From the NCBI RefSeq assembly GCF_000013445.1, contig NC_007796.1, forward strand, positions 1,772,936 through 1,836,935: a stretch of DNA of 64,000 bases, written 5' to 3'. This stretch comes from Methanospirillum hungatei JF-1 (lineage in GTDB: Archaea; Halobacteriota; Methanomicrobia; Methanomicrobiales; Methanospirillaceae). Below are positions 26,010 to 34,150 of the stretch, piece by piece. The translations under genes were made by a program, and so were the position numbers. The stretch's first letter is position 1. Each line of letters opens with the position of its first letter. Below the pieces are notes generated by a model. It was not told the DNA's origin. It worked only from the letters and a program-made list of their open reading frames with translations, and searched no databases.

Positions 26010-27214
26010 GCATCGGAAAGGCTGAATATCTCCGTACTCTTACGGTCTCAACGCTTCAGAACAGATCGGTACCAGTCGGTACAGAACTCGATGGAAGCTC
26101 CCCTCCGTCCATCTTCATCGGAAGTGCCGGTTACCCGAGGGTCTATGCCGGCCCTCTTATCACCCCCGAACATGGAGATACGGGTATATATGACACACCG
26201 GAGTCATGGATCCCGGCACAGAAGTCACAGGAGGAGATTATCGGATACCGACTTAGTCTGGTGCGGGGAAAAAGACTGGTTGAGACCACCGATATCCATA
26301 GCAGATTTGTCAGCCAGTTGCAGGAGATCGTACTGTCAGACACTTCTGTTGAGAGTGAAGCTGCATTTCTCGAAGTCCCGACAGGTTTTTCATTAAGTGA
26401 GGAGCATGCACCTTTCGGACCAAGTGCATCAATAGATACACTCTCATGTGAACCGGTGAGATGGAACCACCACCTTGAACGGGTCTTTTATGACACCGAC
26501 CTGCTGGCACGGGATGCTGTGATAAACCTCCATCAGGAGAAGGTTCCATTCTCTGCAATTCAAAAGGCATTCTCTGCTGGAACCATGGGAAACGGCAAGA
26601 AACGTCATCTTGTCCCGACCAGATGGTCTATTACGGCGGTGGACAGCACCCTTGCCGATTCTCTCTATAACCGGGTGAAACAATTCAGTCCCATTGATAC
26701 CTGGCGGGTTCATGAATTTTCAAGCCTTCATAACCGGTATGCAATCATCCTTACCCCGACCGGGTGGCAGTATGAATGGACCGAGGCTTTTATCAGGGTT
26801 CTTGGAGACGAGAAACTGGTATTTTCAGACTCTGAAGTAAAGCGGCCAAAGACAGAATACTCATCTGTCGGTGGTTGTTATTACTCATGTAAAATGGCGG
26901 TGCTTGAAGCACTCCTAAAAGAACAAAAACAGGCCGGAGCAATCGTTCTCAGGGAGGCAACCGAAGGGTATGTGCCACTCGGAGTATTTAACGTCCGCGA
27001 AAATGTCAGAAATGCGATGCTTACCAGGGGAAAGGAGTTTGAATCATTTAAGGATGCATTCTCCTATGTGTCAGGGACCATGACATTGGAGCCTGAGTAC
27101 TTCATAAAATCCGGACGTCTGCTCAGGAGTCTTATGAAAGAACAGCAGACTCGTCTCTCTGACTTTACCTCCTGCAAAACTGAGCACTCTGATGGGGACA
27201 ACTATGATAAATGA
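26006..27214 (+). CDS. nreA: NreA family DNA repair protein with PIP-like tail
   Basis: A 402-residue archaeal Nre protein. The N-terminal part (PPSIFIGSAGYPRVYAGPL) and C-terminal part (SVGGCYYSCKMAVLEALL) match the two conserved blocks of the family, formerly DUF650/DUF651. Haloferax NreA acts in DNA-damage repair with PCNA. The tail holds QTRLSDF, which fits a short PCNA-interaction motif (Q-x-x-L-x-x-F). It is translationally coupled to the upstream CMD-like gene. Confidence 0.88.
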   Translation: MSIGKAEYLRTLTVSTLQNRSVPVGTELDGSSPPSIFIGSAGYPRVYAGPLITPEHGDTGIYDTPESWIPAQKSQEEIIGYRLSLVRGKRLVETTDIHSRFVSQLQEIVLSDTSVESEAAFLEVPTGFSLSEEHAPFGPSASIDTLSCEPVRWNHHLERVFYDTDLLARDAVINLHQEKVPFSAIQKAFSAGTMGNGKKRHLVPTRWSITAVDSTLADSLYNRVKQFSPIDTWRVHEFSSLHNRYAIILTPTGWQYEWTEAFIRVLGDEKLVFSDSEVKRPKTEYSSVGGCYYSCKMAVLEALLKEQKQAGAIVLREATEGYVPLGVFNVRENVRNAMLTRGKEFESFKDAFSYVSGTMTLEPEYFIKSGRLLRSLMKEQQTRLSDFTSCKTEHSDGDNYDK

Positions 27215-27289
27215 TAAGCCTCAAGAATGTATAAAGACGTCCTGACCCAAGGTTTAAAATCACAAGATTCGGAGAGAGGTCACTTCCTG

Positions 27290-27934
27290 ATGACGGAAAA
27301 GAAGAAGATCCTGATCATAGACGATGAAGCAGTCTTTCGGAAAATATTAAAGGAAAACCTTTCTTATTGTGGATATGTGTGCAAGACTGCAGAATCTCCG
27401 TCAGAAGGAATGCGATATTTAAAGACTGATACCTTTGATCTTATCCTCCTTGACATCATGATGGAACCGCTTGATGGCTGGGACACCCTTGACCTGATTA
27501 AAAGTCTCACTTATGGCTATGAAACCCCGGTTATCATGGTGTCATCAAAGAAGATGGATCTTGTCGAGGTTATCAGGTATGGGGAACGGTTGTATGGATA
27601 TATGGCAAAACCCCTTACACGGGAAGAGATATGTGCCGGTGTATACTCATTTTTCCGCTGGTATGAATCGCTGCATGAAGCTGCTGAAAAAATCAGTACC
27701 GATTCTGTACCACCGGAGGACATTGCCCTCTGGCTTGATCTCTCACGGCAGGTAAGAGTGATTACCGACCTTCGGGCAGAGGCAGCTATTATCTGTCTGC
27801 CGGATTTGAACCGGACCGAAGAAGAGTGCAGGGATCAGTTAAATGCACAGGTTGATCAGATGATCCGGGAAAAACGCTCGAAACTGGAAGAACTTGAGCA
27901 AAAATATCCGGTTTTGCACACAATACCCCAGTGA
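27290..27934 (+). CDS. Response regulator, REC plus helical C-terminus
   Basis: A 214-residue response regulator. I chose the ATG at 27290 (MTEKKKILIIDDEAV); the longer frame from 27227 adds unlikely residues. The REC domain spans about 5-120 with acidic DDE, phospho-acceptor in LILLDIMMEPLDGW and Lys in MAKPLT. The last 95 residues are helical and charged with no known DNA-binding or enzymatic motif. A second protein in this window, at 62554-63189, has the same build, including D-x-MM-x-P-x-DGW. No partner kinase is adjacent. It may bind a protein partner. Confidence 0.88.
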   Translation: MTEKKKILIIDDEAVFRKILKENLSYCGYVCKTAESPSEGMRYLKTDTFDLILLDIMMEPLDGWDTLDLIKSLTYGYETPVIMVSSKKMDLVEVIRYGERLYGYMAKPLTREEICAGVYSFFRWYESLHEAAEKISTDSVPPEDIALWLDLSRQVRVITDLRAEAAIICLPDLNRTEEECRDQLNAQVDQMIREKRSKLEELEQKYPVLHTIPQ

Positions 27935-27953
27935 ACGGGAGAGAAAAAAAGAT

Positions 27954-28292
27954 TTAGTATCTTCTGCGGTCGCCACCATAGCCACCGCTGCTTCTTCCAC
28001 CGCCACCATAGCCACGGTTGCCACCAAATGAACCACTTCCGCCAAATTCACGGCGTGGCTGCATTGGACGTGCTTCATCAATCCGGAGGGTCCGTCCACC
28101 AAATTCGGTCTGGTTCAGAGAATCCATTGCGTTTTGTGCCTCTTCAGAGGAACTCATCTCTACAAAGCCAAAGCCCTTCTGCTCGATAAGTTTCACATTT
28201 TCAATAGTACCGAATGGAGCGAACAGTTCTCTGATCTGGGTCTCGTTTGCAGAGTAGGGGAGGTTCCCAACGTATAATCTCTTTCCTTCCAT
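27954..28292 (-). CDS. Glycine-rich RRM RNA-binding protein
   Basis: A 112-residue protein with one RRM (RNP2 LYVGNL, RNP1 KGFGFVEM) and a Gly/Arg/Tyr-rich tail (FGGSGSFGGNRGYGGGGRSS). This closely follows cyanobacterial Rbp and plant GRP proteins, which are cold-induced RNA chaperones. The start is the ATG at 28292; a TTG two codons earlier is less likely. GTGAT serves as a weak ribosome site. The leader is long, about 160 bases, and holds a hairpin. Sideways transfer from bacteria is a reasonable reading of the family's distribution. Confidence 0.92.
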   Translation of the reverse strand: MEGKRLYVGNLPYSANETQIRELFAPFGTIENVKLIEQKGFGFVEMSSSEEAQNAMDSLNQTEFGGRTLRIDEARPMQPRREFGGSGSFGGNRGYGGGGRSSGGYGGDRRRY

Positions 28293-28323
28293 TATCAATC
28301 ACTTTTCTTTTGCATCCGTGTAA

Positions 28324-28356
28324 TTGGCAGAAACGGATCCTGGGATCCTCGCTGCC
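28324..28356 (-). promoter_or_regulatory. Leader hairpin of the glycine-rich RRM gene
   Basis: TGGCAG at 28324-28329 pairs with CTGCCA at 28351-28356. Inside lie two copies of the self-complementary GGATCC (28334-28339 and 28342-28347), giving a stacked hairpin about 32 bases before the start codon. The promoter is probably the TATA-like GATATACTT near 28480, so the leader is long and structured for an archaeon. Cold-dependent control is inference. Confidence 0.4.
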
Positions 28357-28492
28357 AGAGACATAACCGAGAATAGCGTGACACAAAACACTTCAGACCG
28401 AAGGATGCTCAGGGACTATTTCAGAATTGCTCGAACGTCTGCTATACAATAATTGACGCAGAAGTATATCAAGTATCACCAAAGGTACGGAT

Positions 28493-29041
28493 TTACCGGT
28501 ATCCTTCCCAGCAGGCTTCACAACCGATAAATGAATCATCATCCGGAGAGGTAATACTGATCATCCCCCCTGCCTTCTTCATATTATTCGTGGTATTGGT
28601 ATCATGGGTGAGATTGTCAGGATCGATCATGACGGAAAAGACATATCCTCCGTACTCAATCGTGTCCGGAAGTTTATATTCAAGGGTTATTGTCTGCTCC
28701 TGTCCGCACATGAGTGCCGGGAATGTGCTGATTACCGGAAGCAGCAGATAACTCCCAAGATACCCACTTACATTTACCATATCGCCGGAAGTGTCATTCA
28801 TACCGGTATTTTTTACTCCCAGTGATGGATGTATCACTCCTCCCCGGTATGTTGTGCTCTCATAAACCGGTACATCAACAAACCTCACCAGATAATCAGG
28901 ACCATCGCTGGCAGAAACAGACACAGCAGGATCATCATGCGTCATAGTATCATCCGTTATTATAGCATCTGCCGCTCCATAACCTGAAAAAAACAGGATA
29001 AGAAGTATAAAAATGAGAAAGCCGGATTTTTGGATCATCAT
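28493..29041 (-). CDS. Secreted CARDB-like protein
   Basis: A 182-residue exported protein. The signal peptide is KSGFLIFILLILFFSGYGAA. Residues about 50-160 read as one CARDB/Ig-like beta sandwich (VIHPSLGVKNTGMN and DPDNLTHDTNTTNN, the latter with the typical Asn/Thr-rich turn). CARDB modules are adhesion or spacer domains in archaeal surface proteins. Several N-x-T sites could be glycosylated. It is the first of a run of surface genes to 33.1 kb. Confidence 0.8.
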   Translation of the reverse strand: MMIQKSGFLIFILLILFFSGYGAADAIITDDTMTHDDPAVSVSASDGPDYLVRFVDVPVYESTTYRGGVIHPSLGVKNTGMNDTSGDMVNVSGYLGSYLLLPVISTFPALMCGQEQTITLEYKLPDTIEYGGYVFSVMIDPDNLTHDTNTTNNMKKAGGMISITSPDDDSFIGCEACWEGYR

Positions 29042-29084
29042 ATCATACAGGTATATCGTTACGGGTCAACAAATTGCCGGTACA

Positions 29085-30011
29085 TTAATACAGGTAATCA
29101 CAGGCATAGGGCATTGACCAGTCAAACATCTCCATATAATAGGGATTGGTTAGAACCAGAAGATTCATATCATCCGATGCCGTCAGGTTCATTACAGCAC
29201 CAGGTGCCACATAGATGATGTCATTCCTGCTCACGGCATACTCATGGCATCCCACTGATATATTCCCTGAGCCAGTAAGGACGGTTATCAGCTGGTACCT
29301 TCCATCTATATAGTGATCCGGAATACCTGAGCCGGCATCAATTCTGGCGGTCCCGAGATCATAGGTAATATCGTACGGACCTTCACGGGGATGGACAAAT
29401 CGTGAGAACCGGAAAGTCCTGTTTGTACCAGAATCACCCAGTTCCAAGGCTGGAATCATATCCTCATAGACAACTTTTGTCTGATTCAAGGGTTCCTGAT
29501 GATTGAAGATCTCTTGTATGGTTTTATTCTCATTAGATGAATGTATTTCGCCAGCTGGTGATGCCCAGTCAATCACTGAAATGAACTGAAGAGTATCATT
29601 TGCGGCATTTTCAAACCTCCGAATGGTCTGGGGCGGGATGTATACTGCCTGGCCACGTTCGGCCAGAACCTCTTCATCATCGACGTTCAGCCTGAGTGAA
29701 CCCTCTGTAATATAAATGACCTCAGGAACCGGAAGGATAGCATCAGGTGAGAGAATACCTCCGTCCTCTGATGTGAATACCTGCACAGACAGGTTTGATC
29801 CAAGGGATAACCCTCCCATCCGGTCAAGAAGTGAGACCACATCGAATATCGTGGTATACTCATCATACCTGACCTCATCCCATGCATCACTCGTGATCAG
29901 AATCCCTTCAGAGCCCTCCCATGATCCATCAGCAAAGCTGATACCGGAAAATGAGGCGATAAACAGAATATTTATGAGGGTTATTCTGAAAAGAACTGAC
30001 ATTGCAGACAT
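29085..30011 (-). CDS. Secreted bicupin-like protein
   Basis: A 308-residue exported protein with an N-terminal hydrophobic segment (ITLINILFIASFSGISFA). Two cupin-like units can be seen: VIYITEGSLRLNVDDEEVL followed by VYIPPQTIRRFENAAND, and later QLITVLTGSGNISVGCHEY followed by DIIYVAPGAVMNL. Metal-binding His residues are sparse in both, so a ligand-binding rather than catalytic role is likely. The start may be the second Met, at 30002. Same strand as the CARDB protein, 43 bp upstream of it. Confidence 0.82.
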   Translation of the reverse strand: MSAMSVLFRITLINILFIASFSGISFADGSWEGSEGILITSDAWDEVRYDEYTTIFDVVSLLDRMGGLSLGSNLSVQVFTSEDGGILSPDAILPVPEVIYITEGSLRLNVDDEEVLAERGQAVYIPPQTIRRFENAANDTLQFISVIDWASPAGEIHSSNENKTIQEIFNHQEPLNQTKVVYEDMIPALELGDSGTNRTFRFSRFVHPREGPYDITYDLGTARIDAGSGIPDHYIDGRYQLITVLTGSGNISVGCHEYAVSRNDIIYVAPGAVMNLTASDDMNLLVLTNPYYMEMFDWSMPYACDYLY

Positions 30012-30063
30012 ACTATCAACGTTGCCCGTAAAATGTTATCATGATTTTTATCTCATGCTCCTG

Positions 30064-30333
30064 TCAGATGAAGGGGCAGGTCGCCATCATCACATCCAAT
30101 ACAGAGGATTTATCAGAACCGACTACGGTGAAGGACTCTGTCAGCCCCAGCAACAGAATCAGGAGAATTACCAGAAGAGGTATGAGCACCATGACAATCA
30201 ATATCGAGTGGAGATATGACAATCCAGAACATACCTTCAGTCTTTGAATAAGAATGAATAATGACCAGATAAACCCGATGATGCCGGCAACTGGAATCCA
30301 GCCGGGGAGTAATGCCGGATTTGCTGCATACAT
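30064..30333 (-). CDS. Small two-segment membrane protein
   Basis: An 89-residue protein with two strong hydrophobic segments (WIPVAGIIGFIWSLFILI and ILIVMVLIPLLVILLILLL). I do not recognise a family. It lies 52 bp upstream of the bicupin gene on the same strand. A competing plus-strand reading here has no signal or domain. The hydrophobic pattern is non-random, but coding support is modest. Confidence 0.5.
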   Translation of the reverse strand: MYAANPALLPGWIPVAGIIGFIWSLFILIQRLKVCSGLSYLHSILIVMVLIPLLVILLILLLGLTESFTVVGSDKSSVLDVMMATCPFI

Positions 30334-30419
30334 CAGTACAGAATTCCCCAGGGGTCATCTTCTCATGGTATCAGAACCAATCTCTGGTGCTGACTCATGT
30401 CAGATTTCGGAGCCATATT

Positions 30420-31544
30420 ATGCAGAAAAATCATGCATTATGTTCAATCTTCTCTCTGCTCCTTCTACTCATGGTGTGCATCCCAGGTGGGGTGCTGGCA
30501 GAAGGACCTGATGAAATAATCTCTGAACCCGAAGAAACTCAGACGCCGGTACCATCCGATCCGATTCTTGGTTTGATCTACAATGGCACTGTTGATGTAA
30601 AAAGCTCAATATCAGTAGTTGCTGATTCCGGTATATCATATACGATACCAGGGAACACCCCGATTGGAGTGCTTGAGGTCCTGATGAACTCCGGAGCAAT
30701 AGAGGAACTCTCCATTGGCGATGAACTTATGGAAAAGAAGGGTACTCTTCTTCTATATGGAATCGGCAACCTCTCATCAGGAAACGGGAATGGCTGGTTT
30801 GTAAAAGTGAACGGTGAGCGACTTGAAGATGTCGTTCTTGCTGAAACCATGGGTCTTTCACGATATACCCTGAAAGAAGGAGATGTTGTTCTGTATACTC
30901 TTGGCGATCCAAAAGGGATGGTTTCCGAATCGAAAGCATACCTGACCGTGACAATCGGGATGGTGGATGAGGCTGAACCTGAACCGGTGAAAGAACCATC
31001 AGCTGTGAATACGTCTGAAGAAAATGATGAGAGTGCGGAGATTACTGATATTAACACCGATACTAAACCTCAGCAATCTGATGACGAAGCTGAACACGTT
31101 TCAGATGAGACCCCTGAAGATCAAAAACCTGAAAAGACCACGAGTGGAGGTCAGGAAGTAATATACACCGGTTCTATGTCATTACCATCCGGAACCATCA
31201 CAATTGAAACAACCGGCGGAGATTATGACATCAATGCTGCAACTCCGCTGGGAATATTACACGAACTTCTGGAAGATGACAAGATATCCGATCTGACGGT
31301 AAGCGATAAGGCAATGAAAAAGGGGGGTATTCTGATCCTGGAAGGAATAAATGATTATCAGTTTACAGGCGACAAAACCTGGTTTGTCCTGGTGAACAAT
31401 GTCCTCTTAAAAGACTATCTCTATGATGAAGAAGGTCTGAATATCTATAAAATCAAGGCCGGAGATGAAGTCGGATACTACTTTGGTGAACCTTCAGAGC
31501 CTGCTTCTGCAGCGCAGGTTAAACTGGTTATTACCATCGAATAA
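30420..31544 (+). CDS. Secreted protein with two DUF4430 domains
   Basis: A 374-residue exported protein. I chose the ATG at 30420, which directly precedes the signal peptide (ALCSIFSLLLLLMVCIPGGVLA) and follows GGAG; the longer frame from 30312 hides it. Two homologous units of about 110 residues, each with TPxGxLxELL, a Trp-Phe-Val core (NGWFVKVNGE and KTWFVLVNNV) and a Gly-Asp-x-Val strand, are DUF4430 (transcobalamin-like C-terminal) domains. A Glu/Thr/Asp-rich linker of about 70 residues joins them. DUF4430 units are beta-grasp-like and occur in cobalamin-binding and gram-positive surface proteins. The ligand here is unknown. Confidence 0.82.
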   Translation: MQKNHALCSIFSLLLLLMVCIPGGVLAEGPDEIISEPEETQTPVPSDPILGLIYNGTVDVKSSISVVADSGISYTIPGNTPIGVLEVLMNSGAIEELSIGDELMEKKGTLLLYGIGNLSSGNGNGWFVKVNGERLEDVVLAETMGLSRYTLKEGDVVLYTLGDPKGMVSESKAYLTVTIGMVDEAEPEPVKEPSAVNTSEENDESAEITDINTDTKPQQSDDEAEHVSDETPEDQKPEKTTSGGQEVIYTGSMSLPSGTITIETTGGDYDINAATPLGILHELLEDDKISDLTVSDKAMKKGGILILEGINDYQFTGDKTWFVLVNNVLLKDYLYDEEGLNIYKIKAGDEVGYYFGEPSEPASAAQVKLVITIE

Positions 31545-31548
31545 ATTT

Positions 31549-31872
31549 TTATAAAAAAGTAAATATGAAATATCCCATACAATAGGAACAGGCGTTCAGC
31601 AGTATGCTATACAGGATTGCATCTTTTATGGCAAGATAAAATGCCAGTTTCAGAGGATATATCTCACAAACCACCACTCCGGATTCAAGGAGAAATAGGG
31701 GGATGTCATGAATGAGATACAGATAGTTTATCGCCGGATTGGTCACACAATTGATAAGCAGGATAACTACACAGATTTTCAGATATGATTTCCTGATGAG
31801 AAGTGAGAGAACAAGACATTCACAGATAATTGTCAGAAACAGAGCATGAATAAAAAGGGGAATAAGATCCAT
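31549..31872 (-). CDS. Small integral membrane protein in the DUF4430 cluster
   Basis: A 107-residue protein with three hydrophobic segments (IHALFLTIICECLVLSLLI, ICVVILLINCVTNPAINYLY and AILYSILLNACSYCMGYFIF). The motif INCVTNPAINY and the ECL pair look conserved-type, but I cannot name a family. Its stop is 4 bp from the convergent DUF4430 gene's stop, and it lies 12 bp downstream of a secreted-protein gene on the same strand. It could be the membrane partner of the surface proteins. Confidence 0.68.
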   Translation of the reverse strand: MDLIPLFIHALFLTIICECLVLSLLIRKSYLKICVVILLINCVTNPAINYLYLIHDIPLFLLESGVVVCEIYPLKLAFYLAIKDAILYSILLNACSYCMGYFIFTFL

Positions 31873-31884
31873 ACCTGAAGAGAA

Positions 31885-32448
31885 TCAGGAAGCTGCCGGG
31901 GGAACCGGTTCATCATCACCTGACATAGGGACCTGTATCACGGTCCCATCCCTGTACCCGAATAAAGCAGCATCTTTTTTCACATCAAAGCTGGTTTCAT
32001 TCAGGGCTGTTATGTTCAGGACAACAGTGACATTTTCAATCTCCAGATCATCTTCAAAAAAGGCCCCTTTTGGCAGACTGATGTTTGCCGTAAGAAATGG
32101 GAGGCTTGCAAGGTACGAAGAAACCCCACTATCACGTGTTTCATCGGTGAGCGCATCACCGGCATTTATATCGGCAATGGTATCAGGATCGATATCTGCT
32201 GATGGAATGGCATGCAATACAAATCCATCCAGTTTATATCCTCCCCCAAATGTTCCATCCTGTATGATAAAAGGATACTCCCATCCCCAGATTGCACTGC
32301 TGGTAAGGAAGATATAGTCTTTGAACTCCTCGAAATTCGAGATAGCATACTGATAGAAATAGGTGGACACCCCTTCGACCGCCACATCCGCTGATGCGGT
32401 AGAGAACAGAAGACCGATAACCAGGATAAAGATAATCATCCGGTACAT
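31885..32448 (-). CDS. Secreted acidic protein of unknown function
   Basis: A 187-residue exported protein. The signal peptide is MIIFILVIGLLFSTASA. The body is beta-rich and acidic, with AIWGWEYPFIIQDGTFGGGY early and IENVTVVLNITALNETSF late, the latter carrying three N-x-T/S sites. I recognise no catalytic motif. Located with a 12-bp gap before the small membrane gene and near the DUF4430 protein, it is probably part of the same surface unit. Confidence 0.72.
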   Translation of the reverse strand: MYRMIIFILVIGLLFSTASADVAVEGVSTYFYQYAISNFEEFKDYIFLTSSAIWGWEYPFIIQDGTFGGGYKLDGFVLHAIPSADIDPDTIADINAGDALTDETRDSGVSSYLASLPFLTANISLPKGAFFEDDLEIENVTVVLNITALNETSFDVKKDAALFGYRDGTVIQVPMSGDDEPVPPAAS

Positions 32449-32505
32449 GATTATACACCAGATGTATACTCAGTCGTTCAGGACATCATCCTTCCGGTGA
32501 AAAAT

Positions 32506-33147
32506 TTATAAAAGGGCCGGGTGATCAATGAGGAAGACACGAATCCGTTTATCAGAAATATCAGCCCGATCTCCTGCCATTATGCCTGCCGATACATATG
32601 AATTGGCACTACTCTTCTCTCCCCGCTCCATGAGTGATGCAGCCTGTTTGAAATTATCGGCAAACTGGGTCATCCGGTCAATAAAATCATAGTAGTTCAG
32701 CCGGACATAGTCCATCTTCTTTGGAAATGTACTGCCATCATTATTATTCCGAATCAGGTGACGAAGGTCATCAACCCGTGAACTGGTAAGAGCAGGATCT
32801 TCCGCTTCCCATGCACTCAGTACCTTCTTCTTACCTTCCTGAATCAGATCCAGTTTCGTAAGGACAAGATCGCGAAATGCCAGGTTCGGATCTGCAGTCG
32901 GGGTAGGCAGAGGCTTTTCGGTTATGACTGGCTGAACTTGTGTCTCCGGTAAATCAGGCTCTTTTACCTGGACAGGCTCCGGAGTCTGATTCACCATTTC
33001 TTCTTCCACTGCTAAAGTGGGTTCTGTCGTTGGTATCTCTATGACAGGTACTTCAGGTCCAACCGGAGTGACGGGAGCCTGCTGAACACACCCGGCCAGG
33101 AGTACCCCTGCAAACAGAACAAGAATCATGATGGAATATCGTACCAT
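32506..33147 (-). CDS. Lipoprotein with Pro/Thr/Glu stalk and helical domain
   Basis: A 213-residue lipoprotein. Signal and lipobox are clear (ILVLFAGVLLAGCVQQAP). Residues about 30-90 are a Pro/Glu/Thr/Val-rich stalk. The remaining 120 residues are helical (LAFRDLVLTKLDLIQEGKKK, then NYYDFIDRMTQFADNFKQAA), like four-helix domains. No catalytic motif is seen. The ATG at 33147 is preceded by a promoter region with a palindrome. Function unknown. Confidence 0.78.
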   Translation of the reverse strand: MVRYSIMILVLFAGVLLAGCVQQAPVTPVGPEVPVIEIPTTEPTLAVEEEMVNQTPEPVQVKEPDLPETQVQPVITEKPLPTPTADPNLAFRDLVLTKLDLIQEGKKKVLSAWEAEDPALTSSRVDDLRHLIRNNNDGSTFPKKMDYVRLNYYDFIDRMTQFADNFKQAASLMERGEKSSANSYVSAGIMAGDRADISDKRIRVFLIDHPALL

Positions 33148-33660
33148 ACACTGATCTTGACGTCATATACCAATATGGTATCTTAATATTCGTTTTCACC
33201 AAAACCCGTGCGGAGGAGAGAACTATAGGATCATGTGGGTGACAACCATCCATCCCCTGACAAGAGGAGATCCTGGGACATTTCAAGGATATTTTCAATG
33301 GAAGAGTGAGACCGAAAATCGAACTAATGCCCATGAAAACAAAATATGACTGTATAATGGTCTTCATGTGGCACGCACTTCTGCCCATGACGGTTAAAAC
33401 AGCCATTGTCATGATCCACCTGCGAAAATATGAGATTCGGAATAGACCGGTAATACTCATTCAATTTTTATTAATGAGCCATGTCACTCTGAAATTCGAT
33501 TTAACCTGACGATATCATCTGTTTAATCATGACTCACCGATGCAGGGAGTTCAGGGTGATCTGATTTTCTTATGAGGTCAGAACAGGGAACAATTTCTCC
33601 CTGAAATTTATTGAATGATTTTTATTTCACGATTACAAGAAGTAAACTTTAATTGTACAA
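33148..33660. other. Gene-free stretch upstream of the structured segment
   Basis: About 510 bases with no convincing gene. ORFs of 67 and 135 codons occur on opposite strands but carry no signal peptide, motif or coding-like composition. The left end holds the promoter of the lipoprotein gene with the palindrome ATACC-AATAT-GGTAT at 33167-33181 and a TATA-like AATATTAAG on the minus strand just upstream. The right end is AT-rich and borders the structured segment. Confidence 0.5.
33167..33181. promoter_or_regulatory. Perfect palindrome in lipoprotein promoter
   Basis: ATACC and GGTAT are perfect inverted repeats separated by AATAT, 20 bases before the start codon of the lipoprotein gene and just downstream of its TATA-like element on the minus strand. 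Placement at the transcription start fits a repressor site. The binding protein is unknown. Confidence 0.35.
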
Positions 33661-33715
33661 CCGATGACCCTTTGGATCAGAGGTACTCGTGACGGATCCC
33701 CCGGAGCGGTGCCTC

Positions 33716-34019
33716 GCGGGTTCGGGGCCGGTTACATCCGCTATAGCCCATCCGCAAGGTATACAGAGCTGGATTCCGGAAAATATGATCCACCGGTGAT
33801 TTCACCGGTATGCCATTACAACTGTTGCAACGGATCGGTACTACTGGTGCCATCCGGTCTGCACACATGGATCACCTACCAGACACATCAACCCCACCAG
33901 ACAGCACTAGGTAGAGTCGGAAAACCCCCCGGCATTCTGTATACCATTTCATCGGGCATAATCATCATTCACATCCCCCCTGACAGCATCCCATCAGGGC
34001 ACCCACCGGCCCCGCCCCG
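33716..34019 (+). ncRNA. Unidentified structured RNA candidate
   Basis: A GC-rich block of about 300 bases set between AT-rich flanks, with nested long-range complementarity. CGGGGCCGGT (33723-33732) pairs with ACCGGCCCCG (34005-34014), extended by CGGG/CCCG (33717-33720 with 34016-34019). GGTATACAGA (33758-33767) pairs perfectly with TCTGTATACC (33936-33945). Local hairpins are ACCGGTGA/TCACCGGT (33792-33809), CTGGT..ATCC/GGAT..ACCAG (33844-33882) and CCCTGA/TCAGGG (33978-33999). Plus strand is preferred because T-rich sequence (34036-34050) follows. The SRP helix 8 GGAA-loop motif and RNase P GAGGAAAGUC are both absent. Confidence 0.5.
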
Positions 34020-34059
34020 ATATTATCTAACCATGTTTCTTTTGACTTTTTACCAACAC

Positions 34060-34067
34060 TATAAAAG
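34060..34067 (+). promoter_or_regulatory. TATA box for zinc-ribbon gene
   Basis: TATAAAAG lies about 90 bases before the ATG at 34151, placing a start site near 34088. It supports the downstream ATG over the upstream frame opening at 34076. On the minus strand the same bases read TTTTATAG and could instead serve a minus-strand transcript of the structured segment. Confidence 0.45.
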
Positions 34068-34150
34068 ACTCACGTTTGGGCATCCTAAAAGATAAGTTAT
34101 TACCTTCTCTCGTACCAGTATCAACAAGAGATATCAGGGCGGTGGGGATT

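Noticed and set aside
33053-33460. A 135-codon minus-strand ORF upstream of and overlapping the lipoprotein gene
   Set aside because: It overlaps the signal-peptide end of the lipoprotein in another frame and has no domain-like pattern.
33716-34019. Archaeal SRP RNA or RNase P RNA
   Set aside because: I looked on both strands for the SRP helix 8 GGAA-loop motif, the UGUAAY element in proper order, and the RNase P GAGGAAAGUC motif. None is present in a credible position.
33664-34095. A 143-codon plus-strand ORF through the structured segment
   Set aside because: Its protein is rich in Pro, His and Cys with no recognisable fold, and the same DNA has long nested complementarity, so the openness is a by-product of GC-rich sequence.
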